Positions 16,519-25,381 of a DNA stretch of 64,000 nt are shown piece by piece. A model generated the notes under the pieces. The model saw nothing but the letters and a program-made list of their open reading frames with translations. It did no database searches and was not told the origin of the DNA. Position 1 is the first letter of the stretch. Each line of letters starts with the position of its first letter. This DNA is from CAWDZK01 sp963807005. GTDB lineage: Bacteria; Actinomycetota; Actinomycetes; JACCUZ01. Position numbers and translations under genes: made by a program. Location: assembly GCA_963807005.1 (NCBI GenBank), contig CAWDZK010000006.1:186001-250000 (forward strand), read 5' to 3'.

Positions 16519-17955
16519 TCAGTCGAGGGCGGCCACCTGGTCGGCGAGCCATCGGCTCGGTGGCAGCCGGGACGACACGTCCGCGAGCCGCTTCGTCCGC
16601 GCCGACCGCTCGTCCGGGTCCATCGACAGCGCCCGGTCCAGGGCGTCGGCCGTCCCGGAGACGTCGAACGGGCTGACCAGCAGGGCGTCGTCGCCGAACT
16701 CGTCGGCGACGCCCGCCTCGGTCGAGAGCACGACGACGCACCCTTCCTCCGACAGCACCGGCACCTCCTTGGCGACGAGGTTCATGCCGTCGCGGACCGG
16801 GTTGACCAGGAGCACGTCCCCCACCCGGTACAGGGCCAGCGAGCGCGCGTAGTCGTCGGTGACGTCGAGCACGATCGGGCGCCAGTCGTCGGTACCGAAC
16901 TCGTCCTCGATCTCGACTGCCAGCCGTTGCACCTGCGCGGTGTACTCCCGGTACTCCGGGAGGTCGTGCCGGCTGGGGTAGGCGGACGCCAGGTGAGTGA
17001 CCTTCCCGCGCCAGTGCGGGTACCGGCGCAGCAGCTCGCGGTAGGCCAGCAGGCCGCGTCCGATGTTCTTGCTCAGCTCGGTGCGGTCGACCCGCACGAT
17101 CGCCTTCCGGTCCCCGAGCTTGCGGCGCAGGGACGCCAGCCGCATCTCCACGTCGTCGGCGTGGGCGCGCTCGCGCAAGGCATCGGCGTCGACCCCGAGC
17201 GGGTGCACACCGAGCCGGGTGGTGTGCCCCTCGTAGGTCACCGACCGCTCGTCGGTCTGCGCGCCGAGCACGTCGGCGCAGCACTCCGCGAAGGCCCGGG
17301 CCCAGCGCGGCGAGTGGAACCCGGCGTGGTCGGCGCCGAGCATGCCCAGCAGCGTGTCGCGCGCGACCGAGGTCGGCAGCACCCGGAAGTAGTCGGACGG
17401 CGCCCACGGCGTGTGCGAGAAGTGCGCGATCCGCAGGTCGGGGCGCAGGTCCCGCAGCAGCCGGGGGAGCAGCGTCAGGTGGTAGTCCTGCACCAGGACC
17501 TTCGCGCCCTCGGCAGCGTCGTCGGCGAGGGCCTGGGCGAACGCGGCGTTGTAGGTCTCGTACGACGCCCACTCGCGGCGGAAGCCGGCGTCGAAGGCCG
17601 GTGCGGTCGGTATCGCGTAGAGCAGGTGGTGCACGAACCACAGGGTGGAGTTCGCGACGGCGTTGTACGCGCGCTGGAACGTCGCCGGGTCGATGTCGAG
17701 CATCCGCACCGCGGCGCCGCCGGTGTCGTGCCCGTCGCGGTCGAGGCGGCCGTCCGGCGCGCGGCGGGCGGCGGCCCGGTCACCGTCGTTCAGCGCGGCG
17801 CACACCCAGACGACGTCGTCGCTGCCCAGGCTGGACAGCCCGGAGACCAGCCCGCCGCCGCCCCGGCTCGCCTCGAGGGAGCCGTCGTCGCGCTCGGAGA
17901 ACGACAGCGGGCCACGGTTGGAGGCCACGAGCAGGGGGGCGGAGCCGGAAGTCAT
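16519..17955 (-). CDS. otsA: Trehalose-6-phosphate synthase OtsA (GT20)
   Basis: A 478-residue glycosyltransferase family 20 enzyme that joins UDP-glucose (or another NDP-glucose) and glucose-6-phosphate. Motifs include SNRGPLSF and GGGGLVSGL near the N-terminus, NSTLWFVHHL, VQDYHLTLLPRLLRDLRPDLRIAHFSHTPWAPSDYFRVLP, VDRTELSKNI and the donor-site loop LVNPVRDGMNLVAKE. The ATG at 17955 has a GGGAAGG ribosome site and begins with the family start SGSAPLLVASNRG; longer upstream starts were dismissed. It is convergent with the sigma/membrane-protein pair, leaving a 12-bp gap. It completes the OtsAB pathway with otsB at 13.8 kb. Confidence 0.93.
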   Translation of the reverse strand: MTSGSAPLLVASNRGPLSFSERDDGSLEASRGGGGLVSGLSSLGSDDVVWVCAALNDGDRAAARRAPDGRLDRDGHDTGGAAVRMLDIDPATFQRAYNAVANSTLWFVHHLLYAIPTAPAFDAGFRREWASYETYNAAFAQALADDAAEGAKVLVQDYHLTLLPRLLRDLRPDLRIAHFSHTPWAPSDYFRVLPTSVARDTLLGMLGADHAGFHSPRWARAFAECCADVLGAQTDERSVTYEGHTTRLGVHPLGVDADALRERAHADDVEMRLASLRRKLGDRKAIVRVDRTELSKNIGRGLLAYRELLRRYPHWRGKVTHLASAYPSRHDLPEYREYTAQVQRLAVEIEDEFGTDDWRPIVLDVTDDYARSLALYRVGDVLLVNPVRDGMNLVAKEVPVLSEEGCVVVLSTEAGVADEFGDDALLVSPFDVSGTADALDRALSMDPDERSARTKRLADVSSRLPPSRWLADQVAALD

Positions 17956-17984
17956 GGGGCGCACCTTCCCGCCCGCCGGGGTGC

Positions 17985-18401
17985 TCAAGCAACCCGACGG
18001 GAGAGGTATCCCCCGTCGGCCAGCCCGGCCCGCACCTCGAAGACGTTGTGCGACCACGCGTCCCGGCCGCGCAGCCACGACCAGAGTGCGGCAACCCCGT
18101 ACATCGGCAGCAGGACCGGGCCGAGGCAGCACGCGTACTGCGTGGCGTGCCGGGCCTCGTGCACGAGCAGCCTCGGGCGGCGGCGGAGCACGTCCTCGTC
18201 ACCACGGACGAGGACCACGTTCCCGACGGTGAACGCCGGGGCCGGCACCGGCAGCCGGAAGCCGAGCGCGAGCACCAGGCCGTCCGGCCCGCTCCGGAAC
18301 CGGGTCCGGCCGGCCACCCCCAGGGCCAGCCCGAGCGGGGTCGACAGGTTGACCATGTTGACCACCTGCCGGACCCGCCACCGCCGCTCCACGCCCACCA
18401 T
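17985..18401 (-). CDS. Small protein with HEXXH motif, function unknown
   Basis: About 138 residues from the ATG at 18401, upstream of otsA with a 29-bp gap. Hydrophobic segments alternate with the metalloprotease-like motif LVHEARHATQYA (HEARH) and end in WSWLRGRDAWSHNVFEVRAGLADGGYL. The HEXXH pattern followed by a hydrophobic helix could mark a degenerate zincin or a structural site; no third zinc ligand is obvious. I do not recognise a named family. It probably forms an operon with otsA. Confidence 0.55.
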   Translation of the reverse strand: MVGVERRWRVRQVVNMVNLSTPLGLALGVAGRTRFRSGPDGLVLALGFRLPVPAPAFTVGNVVLVRGDEDVLRRRPRLLVHEARHATQYACCLGPVLLPMYGVAALWSWLRGRDAWSHNVFEVRAGLADGGYLSRRVA

Positions 18402-18449
18402 GATCCCCCGCCCGCACCCCCACCCCCCATCCCTCACCCCCACTACCCC

Positions 18450-18590
18450 GCCGAGTGGTGGGTTGCGCAGGGGATCCGCGGCATTCCGGGTGCGCAACCC
18501 ACCACTCGCGGGGACGGCGGGGTGCGCAACCCACCACTCGCGGGGACGGCGGGGTGCGCAACCCACCACTCGCGGGGACGGCGTCTCAGC
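18450..18590. repeat. Palindromic intergenic repeat with three tandem 32-bp units (copy 1)
   Basis: An inverted arm CGAGTGGTGGGTTGCGCA (18452-18469) faces three direct copies of TGCGCAACCCACCACTCG starting at 18491, 18523 and 18555, a 32-bp period. The stretch 18480-18513 recurs with one mismatch at 59800-59833. It lies between the HEXXH gene (minus) and the thrC leader (plus). The arms could form a long hairpin. Confidence 0.85.
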
Positions 18591-18627
18591 GCGCGGGACC
18601 GGGTGTCCGGTGGGTGGGCGGTCGACC

Positions 18628-18633
18628 TAGACT
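18628..18633 (+). promoter_or_regulatory. -10 element for the SAM riboswitch / thrC transcript
   Basis: TAGACT, identical to the paaA -10, lies about 20 nt before the riboswitch aptamer, so the transcript would start near 18640. Confidence 0.5.
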
Positions 18634-18654
18634 CGCCCGTACAACTGAAGACCG

Positions 18655-18788
18655 CTCATCCAGAGGGGCAGAGGGAACGGCCCGACGAAGCCCCGGCAAC
18701 CGCACCGCGCAGCGCTGGTTCCGGCGCCCGCGGTCACGGTGCCAACTCCGACCCGTGACGGCCCGACGGCCGGCCCGGGACAGATGAG
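18655..18788 (+). ncRNA. SAM-I (S-box) riboswitch upstream of thrC
   Basis: The aptamer core is readable. P1 strands are CTCATC (18655-18660) and GATGAG (18783-18788). The conserved AGAGGGGCAGAGGGAACGG, CCCGACGAAGCCCC, GGCAACC and GGTGCCAACTCCGACC blocks follow in the order of the SAM-I family, whose members bind S-adenosylmethionine. The 3' strand of P1 runs directly into the purine-rich ribosome site AGGAAGG, so closing P1 on SAM binding would hide it. This suggests translational control. The regulated gene is threonine synthase rather than a methionine gene. Confidence 0.85.
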
Positions 18789-18800
18789 GAAGGAACCTCG

Positions 18801-18875
18801 ATGACCACCGGTGCTGTCGCCCCGCTCCCGCCCCCGCTGCCACGGCAGCGTCCCTCACCGCCCCCGCTCCCGTGA
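18801..18875 (+). CDS. 24-codon ORF between the riboswitch and thrC: leader peptide or frameshifted thrC N-terminus
   Basis: ATG with a strong ribosome site (AGGAAGGAA, 18786-18794) encodes MTTGAVAPLPPPLPRQRPSP and four more residues, ending in a TGA that overlaps the thrC GTG by 4 bp. Read in the thrC frame, the stretch from about 18836 gives ATAASLTAPAPVTPDLGPA, which resembles a natural Ala/Pro-rich continuation of MTTGAVAPL. An indel in the C-rich tract around 18819-18840 would therefore fuse this ORF to thrC. Either it is a real coupled leader peptide, or the thrC start is 18801 and the sequence carries a frameshift. Confidence 0.5.
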   Translation: MTTGAVAPLPPPLPRQRPSPPPLP

Positions 18876-20104
18876 CGCCCGACCTGGGGCCGGCGCGCCA
18901 CCTGTCCTGCCGGGAGTGCGGCGCCAGCACGCCCCTGGGCCCGTTCTACGCCTGCGGCGAGTGCTTCGGGCCGCTGGAGGTGGCCTACGAGTTCGGCGCC
19001 GTCACCCGCGCCTCGATCGAGGCCGGACCGCGCAACATCTGGCGCTACCAGGACCTGCTGCCGGTGCCGTCGACGGTCCGGGACACCCCGAACCTCGAGC
19101 CCGGCGGCACCCCCCTGGTCCGGGCGCACCGCCTCGGGGCTGCGCTGGGCATGCGCGCCCTCTGGGTCAAGGACGACAGCGCCAACCCCACCCACTCGTT
19201 CAAGGACCGGGTGGTCGGGGTCGCGCTGGCGGCCGCCCGCGAGCTCGGGTTCACCGTGCTGGCCTGCCCGTCGACCGGCAACCTGGCCAACGCCACCGCT
19301 GCGGCGGCGGCGCGCGCCGGGATCCGGTCGGTCGTGCTGGTCCCCGCCGACCTGGAACAGCAGAAGATCGTGACGACCGCCGTGTACGGCGGCACGCTGG
19401 TCGCCGTCGAGGGGACCTACGACGACGTGAACCGGGTGGCCTCCGAGCTGGCCGGCGAGCACGAGGACTGGGCGTTCGTGAACGTCAACGTCCGCCCCTA
19501 CTACGCCGAGGGGTCCAAGACGCTCGGCTACGAGGTGGCGGAAGGCCTCGGCTGGCGGCTGCCGGAGCAGGTCGTCATCCCGGTCGCGTCCGGCTCGCAG
19601 CTGACCAAGGTGGACAAGGCCTTCCGCGAGCTGGTGTCACTGGACCTGGTCGACGACTCGCCGTACCGCATCTACGGCGCGCAGGCGACCGGCTGCTCCC
19701 CGGTGTCCCAGGCCTTCAAGGCCGGCCACGACGTCGTGCGTCCGGTGAAGCCGTCGACGATCGCGAAGTCGCTGGCGATCGGCAACCCCGCCGACGGGCC
19801 GTACGTCCTGGACACCTGCCGGCGGACCGGAGGCCTGGTCGAGGACGTCACCGACGAGGAGGTCGTCGAGGGCATCCGGCTGCTGGCCCGCACCGAGGGC
19901 ATCTTCGCCGAGACGGCGGGCGGGGTGACCGTGGCCACGCTGCAGAAGCTGCTCGCTGCCGGCCAGCTCGACCCGGACGCCGACACGGTCGTCTTCAACA
20001 CCGGCGATGGGCTCAAGACGCTGGACGCGGTCGCCCCGCACGTCGGGCCGGCCGCGACCATCCCGGCCTCCGCCGACGCCTTCACGGCGGCCGGTCTGGC
20101 CTGA
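18872..20104 (+). CDS. thrC: Threonine synthase
   Basis: A 410-residue PLP enzyme converting O-phosphohomoserine to threonine. The N-terminus carries a four-cysteine zinc ribbon (Cys13, Cys16, Cys28, Cys31 in LSCRECG and YACGECFG). The PLP lysine is Lys111 in NPTHSFKDR, and PSTGNLANATAAAAARAG is the cofactor-phosphate loop. The GTG at 18872 is the only start in this frame after an in-frame TGA at 18785. It lacks its own ribosome site, while the ATG at 18801 has an excellent one in another frame (see that entry). The gene follows a SAM-I riboswitch, so threonine output would fall when SAM is plentiful. Confidence 0.92.
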   Translation: MTPDLGPARHLSCRECGASTPLGPFYACGECFGPLEVAYEFGAVTRASIEAGPRNIWRYQDLLPVPSTVRDTPNLEPGGTPLVRAHRLGAALGMRALWVKDDSANPTHSFKDRVVGVALAAARELGFTVLACPSTGNLANATAAAAARAGIRSVVLVPADLEQQKIVTTAVYGGTLVAVEGTYDDVNRVASELAGEHEDWAFVNVNVRPYYAEGSKTLGYEVAEGLGWRLPEQVVIPVASGSQLTKVDKAFRELVSLDLVDDSPYRIYGAQATGCSPVSQAFKAGHDVVRPVKPSTIAKSLAIGNPADGPYVLDTCRRTGGLVEDVTDEEVVEGIRLLARTEGIFAETAGGVTVATLQKLLAAGQLDPDADTVVFNTGDGLKTLDAVAPHVGPAATIPASADAFTAAGLA

Positions 20105-20340
20105 CACGGCCGGTATGACCGGGTTGGCGTGATCCGGGGACGCGCTCGCCGAGGTCACGAACCGATGTCGGTGAACTGCTGACGCGGGGCGGCGGCGCTC
20201 ACTACGCTGCCGCTCGGTCGAGCCTCGAGAGCAACCGCACTTGCGCACGCGAGAACCCCAACCCTGCCGGGTCGGGTCGAGCACGACCCGGGTCCCGCGC
20301 GGTGCGTGACCTGTCGGCCCAGCACAGCAGGAGACGCACG

Positions 20341-20541
20341 ATGGCTCAGGGCTCCGTCAAGTGGTTCAACAGCGAGAAGGGCTACGGCTTCATCGCTGTC
20401 GACGGTGGCGCGGACGTGTTCGTCCACTACAGCGCGATCCAGATGGACGGCTACCGCTCGCTCGAAGAGGGGCAGCGCGTGGAGTTCGAGATCACGCAGG
20501 GGCAGAAGGGTCCGCAGGCCGACTCGGTCCGCGCCGTCTGA
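20341..20541 (+). CDS. Cold-shock protein, CspA family
   Basis: A 66-residue single-domain cold-shock protein with RNP1 (KGYGFIAV) and RNP2 (DVFVHYSAI), binding single-stranded RNA and DNA. It starts MAQGSVKWFNSEKG after AGGAGACGC. The 236 bp before it hold no gene; a long 5' untranslated region is usual for csp genes, and I could not place its promoter with confidence. A strong terminator follows. Confidence 0.95.
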   Translation: MAQGSVKWFNSEKGYGFIAVDGGADVFVHYSAIQMDGYRSLEEGQRVEFEITQGQKGPQADSVRAV

Positions 20542-20560
20542 CCCCGACCACCAGGTTCGA

Positions 20561-20592
20561 CCGGCCCGGCCCCCACGCGGGGGCCGGGCCGG
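20561..20592 (+). terminator. Intrinsic-type terminator after the cold-shock gene
   Basis: Perfect 14-bp GC-only arms at 20561-20574 and 20579-20592 with loop ACGC, 20 bp after the csp stop codon. No U-tract follows. Confidence 0.75.
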
Positions 20593-20607
20593 CGTGCGTC
20601 TGGGAAC

Positions 20608-20643
20608 GGTTGACAGACCGTCGCTGCCGGAGTCGTGTCAACC
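20608..20643. promoter_or_regulatory. Inverted repeat upstream of the second sigma gene
   Basis: GGTTGACA (20608-20615) and TGTCAACC (20636-20643) are perfect 8-bp inverted arms 20 bp apart, just before the ribosome site of the sigma gene. The left arm contains a consensus -35 TTGACA. An operator or autoregulatory site is likely. Confidence 0.45.
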
Positions 20644-20656
20644 GGGAGGCCCGGAC

Positions 20657-21250
20657 GTGCGAGTACGAGGTATGCCGACCGACCGAGCGGCCGCGACAGC
20701 GGCCCTCGCCACGAGGCGCGGCGCCGACCCGGCAGTCGAGGACGACCGTCTTCCGGTGGGCGCCACGCAGACCTTCGACGGCTTCTACCGGCGTGAGCTT
20801 CCGCGCCTGGTGACGTTCGCGGCCGCGCTGGCCGGGGCGGCCGCGGCCGACGATGTCGCCCAGGAGGCGATGCTCGCCGCCTACCGCCGGTGGGAGGTCG
20901 TCTCCCAGCTCGACCTGCCCGCCGCGTGGGTCCGTCGGGTCTGCGCCAACACCGCGACCTCGCTGCTGCGCCGCCGCGGCGCCGAGGCCCGGGCCCTGAT
21001 GCGCCTGGGTGCCCGGAGGCAACAGCCGTTCGAGGTGCCCCCGGAGCCGGACAACTTCTGGTGCGAGGTCCGCCGGCTGCCGCGACGACAGGCACAAGCG
21101 GTCGCACTGGCGTACGTCTACGGCCTCGGGGTGAAGGACATCGCCGCCACCCTCGGCGTCGCCGACGGCACGGTGAAGGCCCACCTCTCCCGCGGCCGCG
21201 CCACCCTCGCGGCGCGCCTCTTCCGGACAGCTGAGGAGCAGGACGCATGA
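20657..21250 (+). CDS. SigE-type ECF RNA polymerase sigma factor (second)
   Basis: About 197 residues. Region 2 is FDGFYRRELPRLVTFAAALAGAAAADDVAQEAMLAAYRRW. Region 4 is LPRRQAQAVALAYVYGLGVKDIAATLGVADGTVKAHLSRGRATLAARL. The N-terminus has an extra stretch of about 40 residues. The GTG at 20657 has a good GGGAGG site 7 nt upstream; the ATG at 20672 is an alternative start with poorer spacing. It overlaps the following membrane-protein gene by 4 bp, the same arrangement as the sigma pair at 14.7-16.5 kb. Confidence 0.88.
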   Translation: MRVRGMPTDRAAATAALATRRGADPAVEDDRLPVGATQTFDGFYRRELPRLVTFAAALAGAAAADDVAQEAMLAAYRRWEVVSQLDLPAAWVRRVCANTATSLLRRRGAEARALMRLGARRQQPFEVPPEPDNFWCEVRRLPRRQAQAVALAYVYGLGVKDIAATLGVADGTVKAHLSRGRATLAARLFRTAEEQDA

Positions 21251-22056
21251 GTCTCGACGAGCTCGCCAGGACCGCGACCGAGCAGCTGTACGCGTCGGCG
21301 ACCCGCGGCCTCGACCCGGCCGACATGCAGGCGCGGCTGCACCGCGGCCGCCGCCGCCGCGCCGGCGCCTGGACGGCGACAGCGGCCCTGCTCGTGGCCC
21401 TGCTGGCCGGCCTGCTCGCCGCCACCCCGTGGAACCGGCCGCCGGTGCCGGCGGACCGGGGCGGGCAGCTGCAGGTCGAGAACGTCGCTGCGTGCCGGCA
21501 GCCGGCAGTCACCTGCCTGGGCAACCGGCGGATCCGGGTCGCGACCGACATCCCTGTCACGGTCACGGTCCCGTCGACCTTCGCGCTGCAGGTCTTCGTC
21601 GTCCCGCAGGGGCTGGAGCTGTACCGGCGGGACGTGGACCGGGCCGGTGTCACGGTGATCGAGAACGCCCGCCCGGTCCGCTACGACGGCAGCTGGCGGC
21701 GCGATCCCGCAGCGGGGCGCACCGCAGCGAGCATGGCGCACTGGCTGGCCGGGCGGCCCTTCCTGCAGGGGACCCGGGTCACGTCCCGCCGGGTCGGCGG
21801 ACGCACCGCGTGGCACGTCACGGGCACCTTCCGGCCCGGCGCTGCCCTTCCCGCAAGCAAGAACCAGAGCGACGTGGCCCCGACGTTCGCGCGGGGTGCC
21901 TTCACCAGTGGCGTCACCCCGGACCTCCCCGGCACCTTCACCCTGGTCGACCAGCCGCGCGGCGGGGTCACGGTCATCTGGTCCTGGACCTACGGCGGTG
22001 ACCGGTCGTTGCTGCCGGGCAACCGGGTGATGGTGCAGGCGCTGCTCCGGGGCTGA
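21247..22056 (+). CDS. Membrane-anchored protein, candidate partner of the sigma factor
   Basis: A 269-residue protein. A cytoplasmic segment of about 40 residues (SLDELARTATEQLYASATRGLDPADMQARLHRGRRRR) is followed by one transmembrane helix (WTATAALLVALLAGLLAAT) and an extracytoplasmic domain of about 210 residues with beta-rich character. The ATG overlaps the sigma stop (ATGA), implying coupled translation and an anti-sigma or sensor role. No family signature was recognised. Topology matches the partner gene at 15.2 kb, though the outer domains look unrelated. Confidence 0.6.
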   Translation: MSLDELARTATEQLYASATRGLDPADMQARLHRGRRRRAGAWTATAALLVALLAGLLAATPWNRPPVPADRGGQLQVENVAACRQPAVTCLGNRRIRVATDIPVTVTVPSTFALQVFVVPQGLELYRRDVDRAGVTVIENARPVRYDGSWRRDPAAGRTAASMAHWLAGRPFLQGTRVTSRRVGGRTAWHVTGTFRPGAALPASKNQSDVAPTFARGAFTSGVTPDLPGTFTLVDQPRGGVTVIWSWTYGGDRSLLPGNRVMVQALLRG

Positions 22057-22093
22057 GCGCCGCGCCTCTGCTCCGGCCGGAGCCTCCTGGCGG

Positions 22094-22137
22094 CTTGCAC
22101 TCGGCAGGGTCGAGTGCTAATCATTGGGTTAGCACTC
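22094..22137 (+). promoter_or_regulatory. CIRCE element with extra half-site and embedded groEL promoter
   Basis: CTTGCACTC (22094-22102), 9 bp, then GAGTGCTAA (22112-22120) form a CIRCE operator, the binding site of the heat-shock repressor HrcA. A third perfect half-site TTAGCACTC follows at 22129-22137. A -35 TTGCAC (22095-22100) and a -10 TAATCA (22118-22123), 17 bp apart, fall inside the operator, so HrcA binding would block the promoter. Confidence 0.9.
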
Positions 22138-22272
22138 TGACAACCTGAGTGACAGAAAGACCGGATCCGGCCAGGTGAGGCCGGCGTCCCCGGCGACCAC
22201 CGCCGCGGCGCCGACCGTCCGTCGCGGGCGCCACCGGATCCCATCCACCCCTACCGGGAGGACCGGAACCGC

Positions 22273-23907
<1,635 letters not shown>

Positions 23908-23955
23908 GTCCGTCCGCACCAGCACGACCGGCACCACCTGCACGGCCGGCACGTC

Positions 23956-23992
23956 CCGACGGGCGGTCCCCTCCACGGGGGCCGCCCGTCGG
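23956..23992 (+). terminator. Terminator after groEL
   Basis: A 16-bp stem (23956-23971 with 23977-23992, one G-U pair in RNA) and a 5-nt loop, about 50 bp after the groEL stop. Confidence 0.75.
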
Positions 23993-24083
23993 TGTGTCCG
24001 GACCACGCGCGAGATACCGCCGATCGGCTCCAGTCCGCCGGGTTGCTAGGTTGTCCCGGCCCACGCAGACACGGGAGAGCCGC

Positions 24084-25319
24084 ATGACTGAGCCGTACGA
24101 CCACTTCCTCGACGCCTACGCGCGGCTGGTGGTGCGGGTCGGGGTGAACGTCCAGCCGGGACAGCGGGTGGTCATCACCGGGGCGGTCGAGCATGCGCCG
24201 GTCGCCCGGGCACTGGCCGCCGAGGCGTACCGGGTCGGCGCCAGCCTGGTCACGGTCGAGTACGACGACCAGCACGTGAAGCGGGCGGCGGCCGAGCTCG
24301 CTCCCGAGGAGTCGCTGGGCAGGGTGCTGCCGCACGAGGTCGAGGGCGTGCGCGCCTGGCGCGAGGACCGGCCGGCGATCATCTCGCTGACGGGCAACCC
24401 GAACCCCACGATCATGGATGGCCTCGACCCGGACCGCCTGGTGAAGATGCAGCCGGTCGAGCTGATGCGCGAGGCCATGCCGATCATCGCCACCAACACC
24501 GTCGCCTGGACGGTGGTGGCGGCCCCGAACGCCGGCTGGGCCCAGAGCGTGCTCGGGACGCCCGACGTCGAGCGGCTGTGGCAGGCGGTCGCGATCGCCA
24601 CCCGGCTCGACCAGGCGGACCCGATCCAGTCGTGGCGTGACCACCTCGGCAAGCTCGCACTGCGCCGCGACATGCTCAACGCCCGCGGCTTCGACCGGAT
24701 CCGCTACCGCGGCCCGGGGACCGACCTCACCGTCGGTCTGCCGCCGACCGCCAGCTGGATGGGGGGCGCGACGACGAACGCCGACGGCACCGAGTTCGTC
24801 CCCAACCTGCCCACCGAGGAGGTGTTCATCTCCCCGGACTGGCGACGCGCCGACGGGTTCGCGCGCACGACGGCGCCGTTCTTCCTGCCCGGCGTGAACG
24901 TCCTGGTGGAGGGCCTCGAGCTGGAGCTCGCCGACGGCACCGTCAAGGGCGCGAGGGCCAGCCGGGGTGAGCAGGTCGTGCACGCCCAGATGGACAGCGT
25001 CCCCGGCGCCCGGCACCTCGGCGAGATCGCCGTCGTCGACGGCGACTCCGCGGTGCGGCGGACCGACCTGACCTACGGCAACATGCTCTACGACGAGAAC
25101 ATCGGCTCGCACGTGGCCTGGGGCAACGGCTTCCCCACCAGCTTCGCCGGAGGTCTGGAGGCGACCCCCGAGCAGCTCCGGGAGGCGGGGATGAACTCCT
25201 CGCCCACCCACGTCGACGTGGTGGTCGGCAGCCCGGACGTCGAGATCGACGGCATCCAGGCGGACGGCACCGCCGTCCCGGTGACCCGAGGCGACGTCTT
25301 CGTCCTGTCCGAGGCCTGA
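24084..25319 (+). CDS. M29-family aminopeptidase
   Basis: A 411-residue metallopeptidase of family M29 (AmpS / aminopeptidase T), a cytoplasmic two-metal exopeptidase that removes N-terminal residues. Family segments are VGVNVQPGQRVVITGAVEHAPVARALAAEAY, PNLPTEEVF (metal ligand Glu), LGEIAVVDGDS (Glu), DENIGSHVAWGNGF (His) and SPTHVDVVVGS (His, Asp). The ATG at 24084 has GGGAGAG upstream and a TAGGTT -10 at 24047-24052. It is a single-gene unit between groEL and a GNAT gene. Confidence 0.92.
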   Translation: MTEPYDHFLDAYARLVVRVGVNVQPGQRVVITGAVEHAPVARALAAEAYRVGASLVTVEYDDQHVKRAAAELAPEESLGRVLPHEVEGVRAWREDRPAIISLTGNPNPTIMDGLDPDRLVKMQPVELMREAMPIIATNTVAWTVVAAPNAGWAQSVLGTPDVERLWQAVAIATRLDQADPIQSWRDHLGKLALRRDMLNARGFDRIRYRGPGTDLTVGLPPTASWMGGATTNADGTEFVPNLPTEEVFISPDWRRADGFARTTAPFFLPGVNVLVEGLELELADGTVKGARASRGEQVVHAQMDSVPGARHLGEIAVVDGDSAVRRTDLTYGNMLYDENIGSHVAWGNGFPTSFAGGLEATPEQLREAGMNSSPTHVDVVVGSPDVEIDGIQADGTAVPVTRGDVFVLSEA

Positions 25320-25381
25320 GCCCGGCCGCACCGGAAGTCGATCACAAGTCGGCTGCAAGGGGTGTTCCTAGCCTGCTCCGC

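Noticed and set aside
18491..18586. Three 32-bp direct repeats as a CRISPR array
   Set aside because: The repeats are tandem with no variable spacers, are part of a palindromic element, and there are no cas genes.
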